DNA from: Verrucomicrobiales bacterium
GTDB lineage: Bacteria; Verrucomicrobiota; Verrucomicrobiia; Verrucomicrobiales; DEV007
NCBI GenBank assembly: GCA_002698785.1
Contig: PAAG01000048.1
Coordinates: forward strand, 53,708-117,707
DNA length: 64,000 bases
Direction: 5' to 3'
The translations under genes were made by a program, and so were the position numbers. The notes beneath the pieces are model-generated. The model was not told the DNA's origin, made no database searches, and saw only the letters and a list, made by a program, of their open reading frames with translations. Of this stretch, positions 9,420 to 18,238 are shown piece by piece (positions within the stretch are counted from its first letter, which is position 1; every line of letters starts with the position of its first letter).

Positions 9420-10187
9420 ATGAATAGAATCGATGGCAGGGCGTTGGATGAAATGCGGGAAGTTCGCTTCGAACTCGATGTTGCTCGCCATGCTCATGGC
9501 AGTGTGCTTGTAAGCTTTGGCGACACCCAGGTAATCTGTGCGGCGATGCTCGAGTCCGGGGTACCGCGCTGGATGATGCACCAGGGAGTTCCCGGTGGCT
9601 GGTTGACAGCTGAATACAACATGTTGCCGTATTCGACACTCCAGCGAAAACCGCGCGACATCAGTCGTGGTAAATTGGATGGGCGGAGTTCTGAGATTCA
9701 GCGATTGATCGGGCGTAGTCTGCGGGCTGTGGTCGATTTGAAAACGATGGGACAACGAACTCTCTGGGTCGATTGTGATGTTCTGCGGGCGGATGGGGGA
9801 ACTCGGACGGCTTCGATTACTGGTGCGTGTGTCGCTGTGGAGATGGCATTTCAGAGATTTATCGCTGCTGGAAAAATGACTTCTTCACCTATGTCGCAGT
9901 ATGCTGCAGCGATCAGCGCCGGTGTTTACGAGGATACCTGTTGTCTCGATCTCAACTATGTCGAAGACAAGGGAGCCACGGTCGATTTCAATTTTGCGAT
10001 GACCGAAGATCTGAAAATGATCGAGGTCCAGGGGACGGGAGAGGAGGCTACCTTCTCGGAAGAGGAAATGACTGAGATGCTGCGTCTTGGGAAAAAAGGC
10101 GTCAGTGAGTTGGTAGCTCTGCAAAAGAAAGCGGTGGAATCTTTCGATCCCACCGCGGATGTCGATCTTCTGAGTCGATTGTCCTAG
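9420..10187 (+). CDS. rph: Ribonuclease PH
   Basis: A phosphorolytic 3'-5' exoribonuclease that trims the 3' ends of tRNA precursors and other RNAs, working as a hexameric ring in the cytoplasm. The sequence carries the family blocks: R-x-DGRALDEMREV at the start, GDTQVICAAM, GWLTAEYNMLP, RGKLDGRSSEIQRLIGRSLR, and the phosphate-binding ADGGTRTASITG near residues 122-133. Its length (255 residues) is close to the family norm of about 240. The ATG at 9420 leaves the usual short N-terminus. It converges on the sigma-factor gene, with only three bases between stop codons. Confidence 0.95.
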   Translation: MNRIDGRALDEMREVRFELDVARHAHGSVLVSFGDTQVICAAMLESGVPRWMMHQGVPGGWLTAEYNMLPYSTLQRKPRDISRGKLDGRSSEIQRLIGRSLRAVVDLKTMGQRTLWVDCDVLRADGGTRTASITGACVAVEMAFQRFIAAGKMTSSPMSQYAAAISAGVYEDTCCLDLNYVEDKGATVDFNFAMTEDLKMIEVQGTGEEATFSEEEMTEMLRLGKKGVSELVALQKKAVESFDPTADVDLLSRLS

Positions 10188-10190
10188 TGC

Positions 10191-10778
10191 TCACTCAGCA
10201 TCGACTGTCTTCCGCAGTTTTGCGAGGCCCCTGCGGATGCGGGCTTTCACCGTACCTAATGGTTCACCAAGTTCGTTTGCAATTTCCTGCTGTGTGAGGC
10301 CCTGAAAATACACTTTCTCGATGGCCTCTCGCTGCACATCGGTCAATTCGAGCACAGCCGAACGGACTTTCCTGCAGTTGTCACGGCGGCGGGCGGCTTC
10401 CGGACCGCTCACACCGGCGCTCCCTCTCGGGCTAATATCGATTTCGGACTGGTAGGCGTTCTTCAGTTTTGCCTGGCGCTGTTTGGCTCTGAGCCGGTCG
10501 ATAGCGCGGTTTCGGGCCATTGAAGCAAGCCAGGTGACCGGGCGCCCGCGACCCGGGTGGTATAGGTGGGCTTTCTTCCAAAGGGAGAACATCACCTCCT
10601 GCAAGACTTCCTGTGAGTCCTCTCTGTCATTCAACACCTTCTCGATAGTGGTGAATAGTAGGCCGTCGTAGCGGTCGTGAAGTTGCTGGAAGTTACGCCT
10701 GTCTCCGTTCGCAATGCCTGCGAGCATCCGGGCGTCGGCTTCGTCATCGTAAGGGCGAGTCTCCGGATTCTGTTTCAT
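10191..10778 (-). CDS. ECF-type RNA polymerase sigma factor
   Basis: A 195-residue sigma-70 family protein with only regions 2 and 4, the ECF layout. Region 2 (about 22-95) includes YDGLLFTTIEKVLNDREDSQEVLQEVMFSLW and the NRAIDRLRAK promoter-melting block. Region 4 (about 130-190) has LTDVQREAIEKVYF and the helix-turn-helix LTQQEIANELGEPLGTVKAR. It would direct RNA polymerase to an alternative promoter class. No anti-sigma factor gene is adjacent: the gene faces rph at its 3' end and is divergent from ftsH. It may therefore be controlled by its own expression or by a distant partner. Confidence 0.9.
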   Translation of the reverse strand: MKQNPETRPYDDEADARMLAGIANGDRRNFQQLHDRYDGLLFTTIEKVLNDREDSQEVLQEVMFSLWKKAHLYHPGRGRPVTWLASMARNRAIDRLRAKQRQAKLKNAYQSEIDISPRGSAGVSGPEAARRRDNCRKVRSAVLELTDVQREAIEKVYFQGLTQQEIANELGEPLGTVKARIRRGLAKLRKTVDAE

Positions 10779-11060
10779 TATGAGTAAAACTTATTGAATG
10801 CTAAAAAAATCTCAATCGAATTCGGTATTAGATTTTCGAATAGTTTTTTGTGATTCATTAGTTTGCCTTTTTTGATGGGGAAGGTCAGGTATTCGGAGAT
10901 TCGTATCTGAACAATTCGAGGAATCGAAGTGTCTCACGACAAGCGTAATCACTACGAACGCGACTAATTGCGCCTAGACCATCACTGTGTTAGTTTCTCA
11001 GGCTGATCGAACCGATCATTTGCCGGGCGTCGTCAGCAAACCCTCAACTATTACCAATCA
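10779..11060. other. Divergent promoter region, sigma factor / ftsH
   Basis: This 282-bp region separates the minus-strand sigma-factor gene from plus-strand ftsH and must hold both promoters. The half next to the sigma gene is AT-rich. I could not identify a confident -35/-10 pair or a hairpin, and no coding frame is convincing. Confidence 0.4.
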
Positions 11061-13115
11061 ATGCAAGAAGAAGAGCCGAAGGATAACAATCAGCGCCCAG
11101 GAGGCGGGGAAGGCGGCTTCAATTGGAAAGGCCTCGTGCTTTTGTTTGTTGCCATGGGGCTTTTCGGGCTCGCTATCTGGTCCAAGTCTTTTTCAGATTC
11201 ATCTAAAAGCCTGACGATCGCTGAGTTCAAGCAGTTGGTCGAAAATGGAAAGATCAAAGTCGATGAAAACGCTGAGCCTCCGAAGATCCTTCGGCTGGTG
11301 CAGAAGGACGGAAGTTCCAAGCAGTTCGTTACCGGTTGGTATGAGGTAGAAGATCCGGAAGAGAACGGCGGGGATAAGTACAAGAAATTTTCTGTATCGG
11401 TGATTCTCGATTACTCGAAGGATGACCTGAAGGAATTGCTCGCGGAGCACAATTTGGCGATTGCGGAGGAAAGTGTCGATTCTGACGGGCTCGGTGTGAT
11501 GATCATGTCTTTCTATCTCCCAGTCTTTTTTCTCCTGCTGATTCTCTACTTTCTTTTCCGTCATCAGCTTAAGGCAGCAGGTCGTGGAGCGATGAGCTTT
11601 GGCAAGAGCAAAGCGAAACTCATGACGATGGATAAGAACAAGGTGACCTTCAAAGATGTCGCCGGTGTGGAGGAGGCGAAGGAAGAAGTCTGGGAAATCG
11701 TCGAATACCTCCGTGATCCGAAAAAATTTCAGCGACTTGGTGGTCGTATTCCCAAGGGCGTCCTGATGGTGGGATCTCCGGGAACGGGTAAGACTCTGCT
11801 TGCTCGTGCCATTGCAGGAGAAGCGGATGTTCCCTTCTTTTCCATCAGTGGTTCCGATTTCGTGGAAATGTTTGTCGGTGTCGGTGCCTCTCGTGTCCGT
11901 GATATGTTCGAGCAGGGCAAAAAGAATGCGCCCTGCCTGATCTTTATCGATGAGATCGACGCAGTGGGCCGCCACCGTGGACATGGTCTTGGTGGTGGGC
12001 ACGATGAGCGTGAGCAGACGTTGAACGCACTTCTCGTTGAGATGGACGGCTTTGATACTCAAGAGGGTGTCATCATTATTGCGGCAACAAACCGACCTGA
12101 CGTTCTTGATCCTGCCCTCCTTCGTCCCGGACGTTTTGACCGGGAGATTACGGTAAGTCTGCCGGATGTGAAGGGGCGTGAGGAAATCCTCAAAGTGCAC
12201 TCGAAAAAGGTGAAGCTTGCCGATGGCGTGGATCTTGGTGTCGTTGCTCGAGGAACGCCTGGTTATTCTGGTGCTGAATTGGCGAACGTAATCAATGAGG
12301 CCGCACTGCTTGCTGCTCGGAAAGGGCTGAAGGCGATCACGCTTCCAGAATTGGAAGAGGCTCGCGATAAAGTTCGCTGGGGTAAAGAACGTCGCAGCCT
12401 AGCGCTGAGCGAAGAAGAGAAAGAATTGACTGCCTATCACGAGGCTGGACATGCCCTTCTCGGAATGCTGGTGAAAGACACCGATCCTGTTCACAAAGTG
12501 ACGATCATTCCTCGTGGTCCTGCGCTCGGTGTCACGATGTATCTTCCCGTCGAAGACAAGCACAGCTACAAGCGCCAATATCTCTTGGACCGGCTCATCC
12601 TTATCATGGGAGGCCGTGTTGCTGAGGAGCTTGTTTTTGGCGATGTCACCAACGGCGCTGCCGGAGACATACGCCAAGCCAGCGAGATCGCTCGCAAGAT
12701 GGTTTGCAACTGGGGTATGAGCGATGAACTCGGTATGGTTGAATATGGTGAGGGCCAGGGAGAGGTTTTTCTCGCACGGGATATTTCATCACCTCGCAAT
12801 TACAGTGAGTCGACAGCTCAGAAGATCGATGACGAGGTCAAAAAGCTCACGGATGAAGCGTATTCCGAAGCGACTCGGCTGATTCAGGAGCACCGAGACA
12901 AGCTCGAAGCGATCGCCAAAGGGCTTCTCGAGTATGAGACACTCGACGGGCGCCATATCCAAGAGATCATGGAGTTTGGTGATATTCAAAATCCGCCTTC
13001 TGCCCCGACTCCTCCTGATCTGCCGGAAGAGTCAGAGGCGAAAAAGCCGCAGGCTGAAGAGAAGAAAGAGGGAGGCGAAGATTTCCCTGGTGATTTTGCT
13101 CCTGCTGGAGCCTGA
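11061..13115 (+). CDS. ftsH: ATP-dependent zinc metalloprotease FtsH
   Basis: A membrane-anchored AAA+ protease that degrades misfolded membrane proteins and short-lived regulators; in Gram-negatives it also controls lipid A synthesis. The 684 residues show a first transmembrane helix near 27-44, a periplasmic domain, a second helix near 148-168 ([16 protein letters not shown]), the AAA+ module with Walker A GSPGTGKT at 238-245, Walker [13 protein letters not shown] and the pore motif MFVGVGA, then the zinc-protease motif HEAGH at 460-464. The C-terminal 40 residues are charged and proline-rich. No Shine-Dalgarno is obvious before the ATG at 11061. A strong terminator follows directly, so it is probably transcribed alone. 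Confidence 0.96.
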   Translation: MQEEEPKDNNQRPGGGEGGFNWKGLVLLFVAMGLFGLAIWSKSFSDSSKSLTIAEFKQLVENGKIKVDENAEPPKILRLVQKDGSSKQFVTGWYEVEDPEENGGDKYKKFSVSVILDYSKDDLKELLAEHNLAIAEESVDSDGLGVMIMSFYLPVFFLLLILYFLFRHQLKAAGRGAMSFGKSKAKLMTMDKNKVTFKDVAGVEEAKEEVWEIVEYLRDPKKFQRLGGRIPKGVLMVGSPGTGKTLLARAIAGEADVPFFSISGSDFVEMFVGVGASRVRDMFEQGKKNAPCLIFIDEIDAVGRHRGHGLGGGHDEREQTLNALLVEMDGFDTQEGVIIIAATNRPDVLDPALLRPGRFDREITVSLPDVKGREEILKVHSKKVKLADGVDLGVVARGTPGYSGAELANVINEAALLAARKGLKAITLPELEEARDKVRWGKERRSLALSEEEKELTAYHEAGHALLGMLVKDTDPVHKVTIIPRGPALGVTMYLPVEDKHSYKRQYLLDRLILIMGGRVAEELVFGDVTNGAAGDIRQASEIARKMVCNWGMSDELGMVEYGEGQGEVFLARDISSPRNYSESTAQKIDDEVKKLTDEAYSEATRLIQEHRDKLEAIAKGLLEYETLDGRHIQEIMEFGDIQNPPSAPTPPDLPEESEAKKPQAEEKKEGGEDFPGDFAPAGA

Positions 13116-13135
13116 TCAGGACCAATTTTTTACCG

Positions 13136-13168
13136 GGGGTAGAGGCGTGATCCGCTTTTACCCCTTTT
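13136..13168 (+). terminator. Rho-independent terminator of ftsH
   Basis: The arms at 13136-13147 (GGGGTAGAGGCG) and 13153-13164 (CGCTTTTACCCC) form a 12-bp stem with two G-U pairs and a five-base loop (TGATC). The stem is followed at once by TTTT. It begins 20 bases after the ftsH stop. Confidence 0.85.
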
Positions 13169-13508
13169 CTGTTTTCGGTGGTTACGAAAGGAATGAACCT
13201 TTGCCGCTCTCACCGCATTCGTTTCTTCAGAGCCAAGAGGTAGGTGAGGCGATTATTGATTTCGCTCTCTGAAGAGGGTGTGTTGCCTCGCCCTAGACCG
13301 GTTAAAAGTCTTTTCGCAAATCGAAGATTATTTGGGGATTTGGAGGCTGCTCGCTTCGCTCGTAATTTTTTGTAAACCGGTCGGAATCTCCTGGAACTGC
13401 GTTCCTTTTCGGTCATGGAGCAAGGCTCCACTTCCTCAAAGCATAAAATTCCAACTCGGTCGATTCACGAAAATACTTTTGAGAAACGGTCAGAACAAAA
13501 AAGCAAGC
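13169..13508. other. Intergenic region without a supported gene
   Basis: About 340 bp between the ftsH terminator and the stop of the convergent deacetylase gene. A minus-strand frame of 73 codons (13210-13431) encodes a very basic peptide with no recognisable family and no clear ribosome binding site; I do not call it. I see no RNA gene or second terminator. Confidence 0.4.
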
Positions 13509-14309
13509 TCACCCTTTGTTTTCCATCGCAATGAGCTGAGTAACGGTGACGAACTGCAACCCTTTGGCGAGCAGTTGATCGATTGCAGATGGCATGGCGT
13601 CGATGGTAGGAGCGTGAATGTCGTGCACAAGCAGGATGCCACCTGGTTTTGCACCAGAAACCAGTCGCGATGCTACCACTGAGGAGCCAGGGCGTTTCCA
13701 GTCTTCCGGATCGACGGACCATAGAATGGCCGGGTAACCAAATTCGTTCCGGATCCAGGATTTCTGGGATGATGTAATGGCACCGTAGGGTGGGCGCATG
13801 GTCCTTGGTGCGACACCCGTGGTGGATACGATCGCAGTATGAGAATCTCGAAGCTCTTTGCGGACTTGATCGTTGCTCATCTTGGTGAGGTCGCCATGGG
13901 TAACGGTGTGATTTCCGATTTCATGGCCCTCCGCGATAATTCTTCGCATGATCTCCGGATGGGCTTTCGCGTTTGTCGCCACAACGTAGAACGTTGCTTT
14001 TACATTCCGTTCCTTCAATATATCGAGGAGGCGCGGGGTGTTAACGGGGTGCGGCCCATCGTCAAATGTGAGTGCGATAAAGGGAAGGCTGACATTCACG
14101 CTGGAATACGAATTCCTCGTTCCGACGGAAGTGGGAAGGGAAACGCTGCCGGCTTCGTTCCAGTTTTCGCCATGTGGTGGCTCGGTGTTCACTGCGGCCG
14201 CCTTTTTTGACTTCTTCTTGAGGCTTGTCGCTGTCTGGCAGCCAGTAGTGAGAAGAAGTGCAGCTAGGCAGCACACCGTAGAGAGTCGATTCGGCAAACA
14301 AGTCTTCAA
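13509..14309 (-). CDS. Polysaccharide deacetylase (NodB domain), probable lipoprotein
   Basis: A 266-residue carbohydrate esterase family 4 protein. The N-terminus is a signal peptide with a hydrophobic core and a GC pair (LLLTTGC, Cys24) suggesting lipidation, although the -3 residue is Thr rather than the usual Leu. A Ser/Lys-rich linker follows. The NodB domain begins near residue 75 with LTFDDGP (catalytic and metal Asp at 83-84), then GHEIGNHTVTH (the H-x3-H metal site), RPPYG and the ILWSVDPEDW block; LLVHDIH supplies the late catalytic His. Such enzymes remove acetyl groups from peptidoglycan or other N-acetylated glycans in the envelope. The substrate cannot be told from sequence. Confidence 0.9.
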   Translation of the reverse strand: MKTCLPNRLSTVCCLAALLLTTGCQTATSLKKKSKKAAAVNTEPPHGENWNEAGSVSLPTSVGTRNSYSSVNVSLPFIALTFDDGPHPVNTPRLLDILKERNVKATFYVVATNAKAHPEIMRRIIAEGHEIGNHTVTHGDLTKMSNDQVRKELRDSHTAIVSTTGVAPRTMRPPYGAITSSQKSWIRNEFGYPAILWSVDPEDWKRPGSSVVASRLVSGAKPGGILLVHDIHAPTIDAMPSAIDQLLAKGLQFVTVTQLIAMENKG

Positions 14310-14348
14310 GAGTGAAATGCGATTGAGGGATAAGAAGGAAACTGTAAG

Positions 14349-14376
14349 AAAATTTTATAAAATCGCAACGCAGATT
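14349..14376 (-). promoter_or_regulatory. Candidate promoter of the polysaccharide deacetylase gene
   Basis: On the minus strand, TTTCAA is followed after 16 bases by TATAAA, inside the AT-rich stretch 40 to 70 bases upstream of the deacetylase start. The -10 is good and the -35 is weak. Confidence 0.3.
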
Positions 14377-14387
14377 TGAAACTTTTC

Positions 14388-15272
14388 TTAATTTTTTAAA
14401 AATCTTTCAAGAATTGGCTCCAGTTTCTTTTTGGTTTCCTCGGGCCAGAGGTCTGGTGCAGTAAAGATTGCGTTATCGAGTGCAAAGTGTTCGGACCAGA
14501 TGGGTTCGGTGGGAATCTGAGGTATAACATCCTGCAGAATTTTGCGTGCTGCCTCTGCGTTTGCCTGAACGTGCTCGATAACGGCGTGTGCGTTAACGGC
14601 TTCTTCATCAACTTTCCAGCAGTCGTAATCGGTCACCATGCCCAGGGTTGCGAGCGCAATCTCTGCTTCTCTTGCCAATTTGGCTTCGGGGAGGTTGGTC
14701 ATGCCGATGACGTCGAAACCCAGCTTTCGATTTGTTTCCGATTCGGCGCGAGTCGAGAACGCCGGACCGTCCATGTTCACATAGGTGCCGCCTTTGTGGG
14801 CGCTGTATCCAAGTCCAAGCGCGGAATCATAGAGCAACTCCTGCAGGCCATCCGAAGTGGGGTCGCTGAACGCGATGTGTGCGACGATGCCTTCGCCAAA
14901 GAATGTGTGATTGGCACGCTGGCTGGTGCGGTCGAAAAATTGATCGAAAACCACAATATCGCGTGGATGATACTTTTCCTGGAGCGATCCCACGGCCGTA
15001 ACCGCAATAATCCACCGTACGTTTAATGAACGGAGAGCCCAAATGTTGGCTCTATGATTCAGTTCTGTTGGGAGCAGGCGGTGCCCTTTCCCGTGGCGAG
15101 GAAGAAAGCAGACGCGGCGGTCTCCCATGCGCCCGACGACAATGGCATCCGATGGGGGACCAAATGGAGTCTCTATCGTGACCTCTTCAATTTCGGCGAG
15201 ACCTTCGATTTCGTAGAGGCCGGAACCTCCGATTACTCCTATGGCCGGGATGTCATCCTTTGATTGCGTCAT
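14388..15272 (-). CDS. mtnP: S-methyl-5'-thioadenosine phosphorylase
   Basis: Cleaves methylthioadenosine with phosphate to adenine and methylthioribose-1-phosphate, the entry to methionine salvage from polyamine synthesis. Family blocks are present: IGVIGGSGLY near the N-terminus (phosphate site), FLPRHGKGHRLLPTELNHRANIWAL, and MTNLPEAKLAREAEI followed by TDYDCW, where the Asp pair favours 6-aminopurines (adenine) over 6-oxopurines. The frame is open up to a GTG at 15323, but I prefer the ATG at 15272 (MTQSKDDIPAIG), which gives 294 residues and the usual short N-terminus. It is divergent from the L,D-transpeptidase-like gene. Confidence 0.92.
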   Translation of the reverse strand: MTQSKDDIPAIGVIGGSGLYEIEGLAEIEEVTIETPFGPPSDAIVVGRMGDRRVCFLPRHGKGHRLLPTELNHRANIWALRSLNVRWIIAVTAVGSLQEKYHPRDIVVFDQFFDRTSQRANHTFFGEGIVAHIAFSDPTSDGLQELLYDSALGLGYSAHKGGTYVNMDGPAFSTRAESETNRKLGFDVIGMTNLPEAKLAREAEIALATLGMVTDYDCWKVDEEAVNAHAVIEHVQANAEAARKILQDVIPQIPTEPIWSEHFALDNAIFTAPDLWPEETKKKLEPILERFLKN

Positions 15273-15342
15273 TACTGCGGAAGCTACGAGGAAACTAGCG
15301 GTGATCCAAGTAGCAAATGCCACTCGTACAGCATTTTAGATT

Positions 15343-15371
15343 TTGTTTGGGAATTCTTGAATGTTTAAAAT
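15343..15371 (+). promoter_or_regulatory. Candidate promoter of the L,D-transpeptidase-like gene
   Basis: TTGTTT (15343-15348), a 17-base spacer and TAAAAT (15366-15371, five of six matches to the -10 consensus) lie 22 bases before the ATG at 15394. Confidence 0.35.
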
Positions 15372-15393
15372 TATTAAGTAAAGTTTTTAAAAA

Positions 15394-16368
15394 ATGCTGT
15401 TTCGGAATTCTATCGCGATCATTCTTATCATTCTTGGAGTCGCATCTCCTTGGATTGTTCGTGATTATATGGATCCTGCATCAGATGATCATTTTGCTGA
15501 TCAGTTTTGCGAGTCTGTGAAAGATGCCTCAGAAACGATTCGGCAATCCCTGTCTTCTGACTCTGGGGAAGCGGTGGAATCGCAAAAGATCGCTAATACC
15601 GCTGAATCCAGCATCGAGCCCTATCCTTTTGCGGATAAAACGTGGCGAGTTATCCAAGGTTTTTTCTCACCGGAGACAAAAATTTCTCCTCAAGGACGCT
15701 CGGTGACTCCGAGTGCTTTAGTCAGGAAGGATGCAATTACCGACTCAGTGGAAAAAGGGCTTGAGAAGCAGCTTTCTTCTTTGGGGTTTTCTCTTGGTGA
15801 TCCGCTGTTTGTCCGAATCTTTAAAGAGGAGAGAGAGCTGGAAATTTGGATGAGGGCGAAAGGTGACGAGCATTACAGCTTGTTCAAAATTATGCGGATC
15901 ACAGAATTCGCTGGCGGCTTGGGGCCGAAATTGAGGGAAGGCGATGGGCAGGTTCCTGAAGGATTCTATTATGTCCCGTCTACGCACCTCCGCCCGGATA
16001 CGCGGCATCACCTTGGAATCGATATTGGTTTTCCCAATGCATTCGACCGACATTTTGGCCGCAGCGGAAGTGAGTTGCTGATTCATGGTGGGGAGAGCGC
16101 GGCAGGCTCATTTGCATTGGGCGAACATGATATCGAGGTTCTCTACACTCTAGCCGAAGCATCCTTGGTAGAAGGTCAGGATTTTTTCAGGGTCAATATT
16201 TTCCCTTTTCGAATGACGGATGATCGAATGGATACGGAATGGGAAAAGAAACCAAGGTGGTTGGATTTCTGGGTAAACTTGAAGGAAGGATACGACTTTT
16301 TTGAAAATGCGAATTTCCCCCCAGACGCGGGTGTGGAGGGTGGAAAATACGTGTTTCGAATCGAATGA
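15394..16368 (+). CDS. YafK-type L,D-transpeptidase-like protein with Cys-to-Ser active site
   Basis: A 324-residue membrane-anchored or exported protein: hydrophobic helix at 6-22, a low-complexity Ser/Glu-rich stretch to about 85, then a YkuD/YafK-like domain from about 120 (SLGDPLFVRIFKEERELEIWM). Family blocks are clear: GPKLREGDGQVPEGFYYV, LGIDIGFPNAFDR, and IHGGESAAGSFALGEHDIEVLY. In YafK-type enzymes the last block reads HGxCxSxGCxAM, where the second Cys forms the acyl-enzyme. Here these positions are Glu234, Ala236 and Ser239, with His231 kept. Known members cut or form L,D-crosslinks in peptidoglycan. Without Cys the protein may be inactive, use Ser, or bind peptidoglycan only. It stands alone, 150 bp before the secretion genes. 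Confidence 0.8.
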   Translation: MLFRNSIAIILIILGVASPWIVRDYMDPASDDHFADQFCESVKDASETIRQSLSSDSGEAVESQKIANTAESSIEPYPFADKTWRVIQGFFSPETKISPQGRSVTPSALVRKDAITDSVEKGLEKQLSSLGFSLGDPLFVRIFKEERELEIWMRAKGDEHYSLFKIMRITEFAGGLGPKLREGDGQVPEGFYYVPSTHLRPDTRHHLGIDIGFPNAFDRHFGRSGSELLIHGGESAAGSFALGEHDIEVLYTLAEASLVEGQDFFRVNIFPFRMTDDRMDTEWEKKPRWLDFWVNLKEGYDFFENANFPPDAGVEGGKYVFRIE

Positions 16369-16436
16369 GCGGAAAATTTTCGAATCCAAAATTTTTTTCT
16401 TCCAGTCAGCCTACAATTTGTTTAGCGTGCAGCGCT

Positions 16437-16468
16437 CGGGGTGGTTTTTTTCTTGAGAAACCGCCCCG
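16437..16468 (+). terminator. Hairpin, candidate terminator before the pilin/secretion operon
   Basis: The arms CGGGGTGGTTT (16437-16447) and AAACCGCCCCG (16458-16468) make an 11-bp stem with one G-U pair and a 10-base loop. Only three T residues follow, so it is either a weak terminator of the preceding gene or a structured leader of the following operon. Confidence 0.5.
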
Positions 16469-16519
16469 TTTGGTCACTGGATATTTCTGGATGGCCTGTA
16501 AACCCTTTAGACGATAGTC

Positions 16520-18199
16520 GTGTACTCCAACGAACCTTACCTCCTTGAACTACTGCAGGAAGCTAGCCTGGTCGATGCTGCTGCCCTGGAAGATGTTAAA
16601 CATAAGAAGAAGTCCCAGGAATCGACACTGGAAGGCCTGATTTCTTTGAACCTGGTCAATGACGAGAGCATAGCCGAGGTGCTTGCCACCAATACGGGAA
16701 TGGAATATGTCGATCTCGGGAAACTCGAGATCGATCCTTCAGTTGCTTCACACGTCCCGGCCGATTCTGCTGTGCGATTTGGAATCGTTCCCATCGCTGA
16801 AGGCGGCGGAACTCTGGTAGTCGCGGTAATCGATCCTCTGGACTTTGATTCACTCGACTCCGTGAGACACGTTTTGTCAGTCGAGCCGGAATTCGTGGTG
16901 GCATCTGTTTCTGCTGTCAGGCAACGACAGTTGGACTTCTATCGGGCAGACCTCGACGAAGATCAGATCAAAAAAATCGATCCCAATGCGGTGGTGATGG
17001 ACGCTGCTGACGGAGGGGGAGACGGCGGAGACGCACCCATCATTAAGATGGTCTATCAAATCCTCCAAGAAGCCTATCAAAACCGCGCTTCGGATATTCA
17101 CATCGAACCTATGGAGGAAGAGATGCGGGTTCGTTACCGTATCGATGGTGCGCTTCACAAAGTGCAGAGCCACCCTTCGCGATTGCTTCAATCCGTCGTC
17201 AGTCGTGTCAAAATCATGACAGGAACGATGGCGATTTCCGAGAAGCGATTGCCACAAGATGGTCGTATTCAGGCAAAGTTCGGTGGTGGCGATCTCGACT
17301 TGCGTGTTTCCACTGTTCCGACCACAGCGGGGGAAAGCATTGTTATGCGTATTCTCGACAAGAGTTCTTTGACTCTTGGTTTGCCGCAGCTCGGTTTCTT
17401 TTCTGACGACCAGGCGACTTTCGATGAACTGATTCGACTTCCTGATGGAATTATCCTGGTTACCGGCCCGACTGGATCGGGTAAGACGACCACGCTCTAC
17501 GCTTGTTTGAACGCGATCAACAAGCCTGACCGGAAGATCATTACTGTGGAAGATCCGGTGGAATATCTTCTTTCAGGTATCAACCAGGTGCAGGTGAAAG
17601 AGAGCATTGGGATGACATTCGCGGCGGCTCTCCGTGCGATTCTCCGACAAGCGCCGAATATCATCATGATTGGTGAGATTCGAGATCTGGAAACTGCTTC
17701 GATCGCTATCAACGCGAGTCTTACCGGTCACCTTGTATTCAGCACGCTGCACACCAACGATGCTCCTTCGGCGGTGGCTCGACTTGCGGATATCGGGGTG
17801 AAGAAATTCCTCATCGCAAGTGCGGTTCGCTCGATGATGGCTCAGCGCCTTGTTCGTAATATCTGTAAAGATTGCGGAGAGCCTACGGAGTTGACCGAGA
17901 AAGAGATCCGGGGATTGCGTTTGACTGCAGATCAGCTCTCCGGCGCTGAAATCAAGCATGGCGTTGGTTGCCGAACATGCCGAATGACTGGCTACAAAGG
18001 TCGAATGGGACTTTTCGAAATTTTCAATATCACGGAGGAAGTGAGACTTCTCATTAACGGTGATGAGTCGAGTAGCGGGTTGAGAAAGAGAGCTCGTGAA
18101 TTGGGTATGAGAACCCTGCGGGAAGACGGTGTTCGAAAAGTATTGTCGGGTAAAACGACCGCCTCAGAGGTGATTCGTGTGACTATGGCGGACGACTGA
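16520..18199 (+). CDS. GspE/PilB-family secretion ATPase (first copy)
   Basis: A 559-residue cytoplasmic hexameric ATPase of type II secretion or type IV pilus assembly. It has an N-terminal MshEN-like domain (about 1-150), the N2 domain with DIHIEP and RIDGALH, Walker A GPTGSGKT at 316-323, VEDPVEY, GEIRD (Walker B), the His box STLHTND, and a zinc-binding CxxC...CxxC tail near 450-495. One oddity: the Asp-rich stretch that usually reads RQDPD before the Walker B is RQAPN here, whereas the second copy keeps RQDPD. The start is a GTG at 16520; no good Shine-Dalgarno is visible. The gene heads a run with a second ATPase, a GspF protein and a pseudopilin. Confidence 0.93.
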   Translation: MYSNEPYLLELLQEASLVDAAALEDVKHKKKSQESTLEGLISLNLVNDESIAEVLATNTGMEYVDLGKLEIDPSVASHVPADSAVRFGIVPIAEGGGTLVVAVIDPLDFDSLDSVRHVLSVEPEFVVASVSAVRQRQLDFYRADLDEDQIKKIDPNAVVMDAADGGGDGGDAPIIKMVYQILQEAYQNRASDIHIEPMEEEMRVRYRIDGALHKVQSHPSRLLQSVVSRVKIMTGTMAISEKRLPQDGRIQAKFGGGDLDLRVSTVPTTAGESIVMRILDKSSLTLGLPQLGFFSDDQATFDELIRLPDGIILVTGPTGSGKTTTLYACLNAINKPDRKIITVEDPVEYLLSGINQVQVKESIGMTFAAALRAILRQAPNIIMIGEIRDLETASIAINASLTGHLVFSTLHTNDAPSAVARLADIGVKKFLIASAVRSMMAQRLVRNICKDCGEPTELTEKEIRGLRLTADQLSGAEIKHGVGCRTCRMTGYKGRMGLFEIFNITEEVRLLINGDESSSGLRKRARELGMRTLREDGVRKVLSGKTTASEVIRVTMADD

Positions 18200-18238
18200 T
18201 CATCCTTACGGATTGATTTTGAAGAAAATTTCAGGTGT

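Noticed and set aside
11199..12200. 333-codon minus-strand frame inside ftsH
   Set aside because: Antisense to the conserved AAA+ domain; no motif.
13336..13375. GCTCGCTTCGCTCG stretch as a hairpin
   Set aside because: The arms are direct, not inverted, so no stem forms.
13210..13431. 73-codon basic minus-strand frame in the ftsH-deacetylase gap
   Set aside because: No recognisable family and no clear ribosome binding site; gap otherwise looks non-coding.
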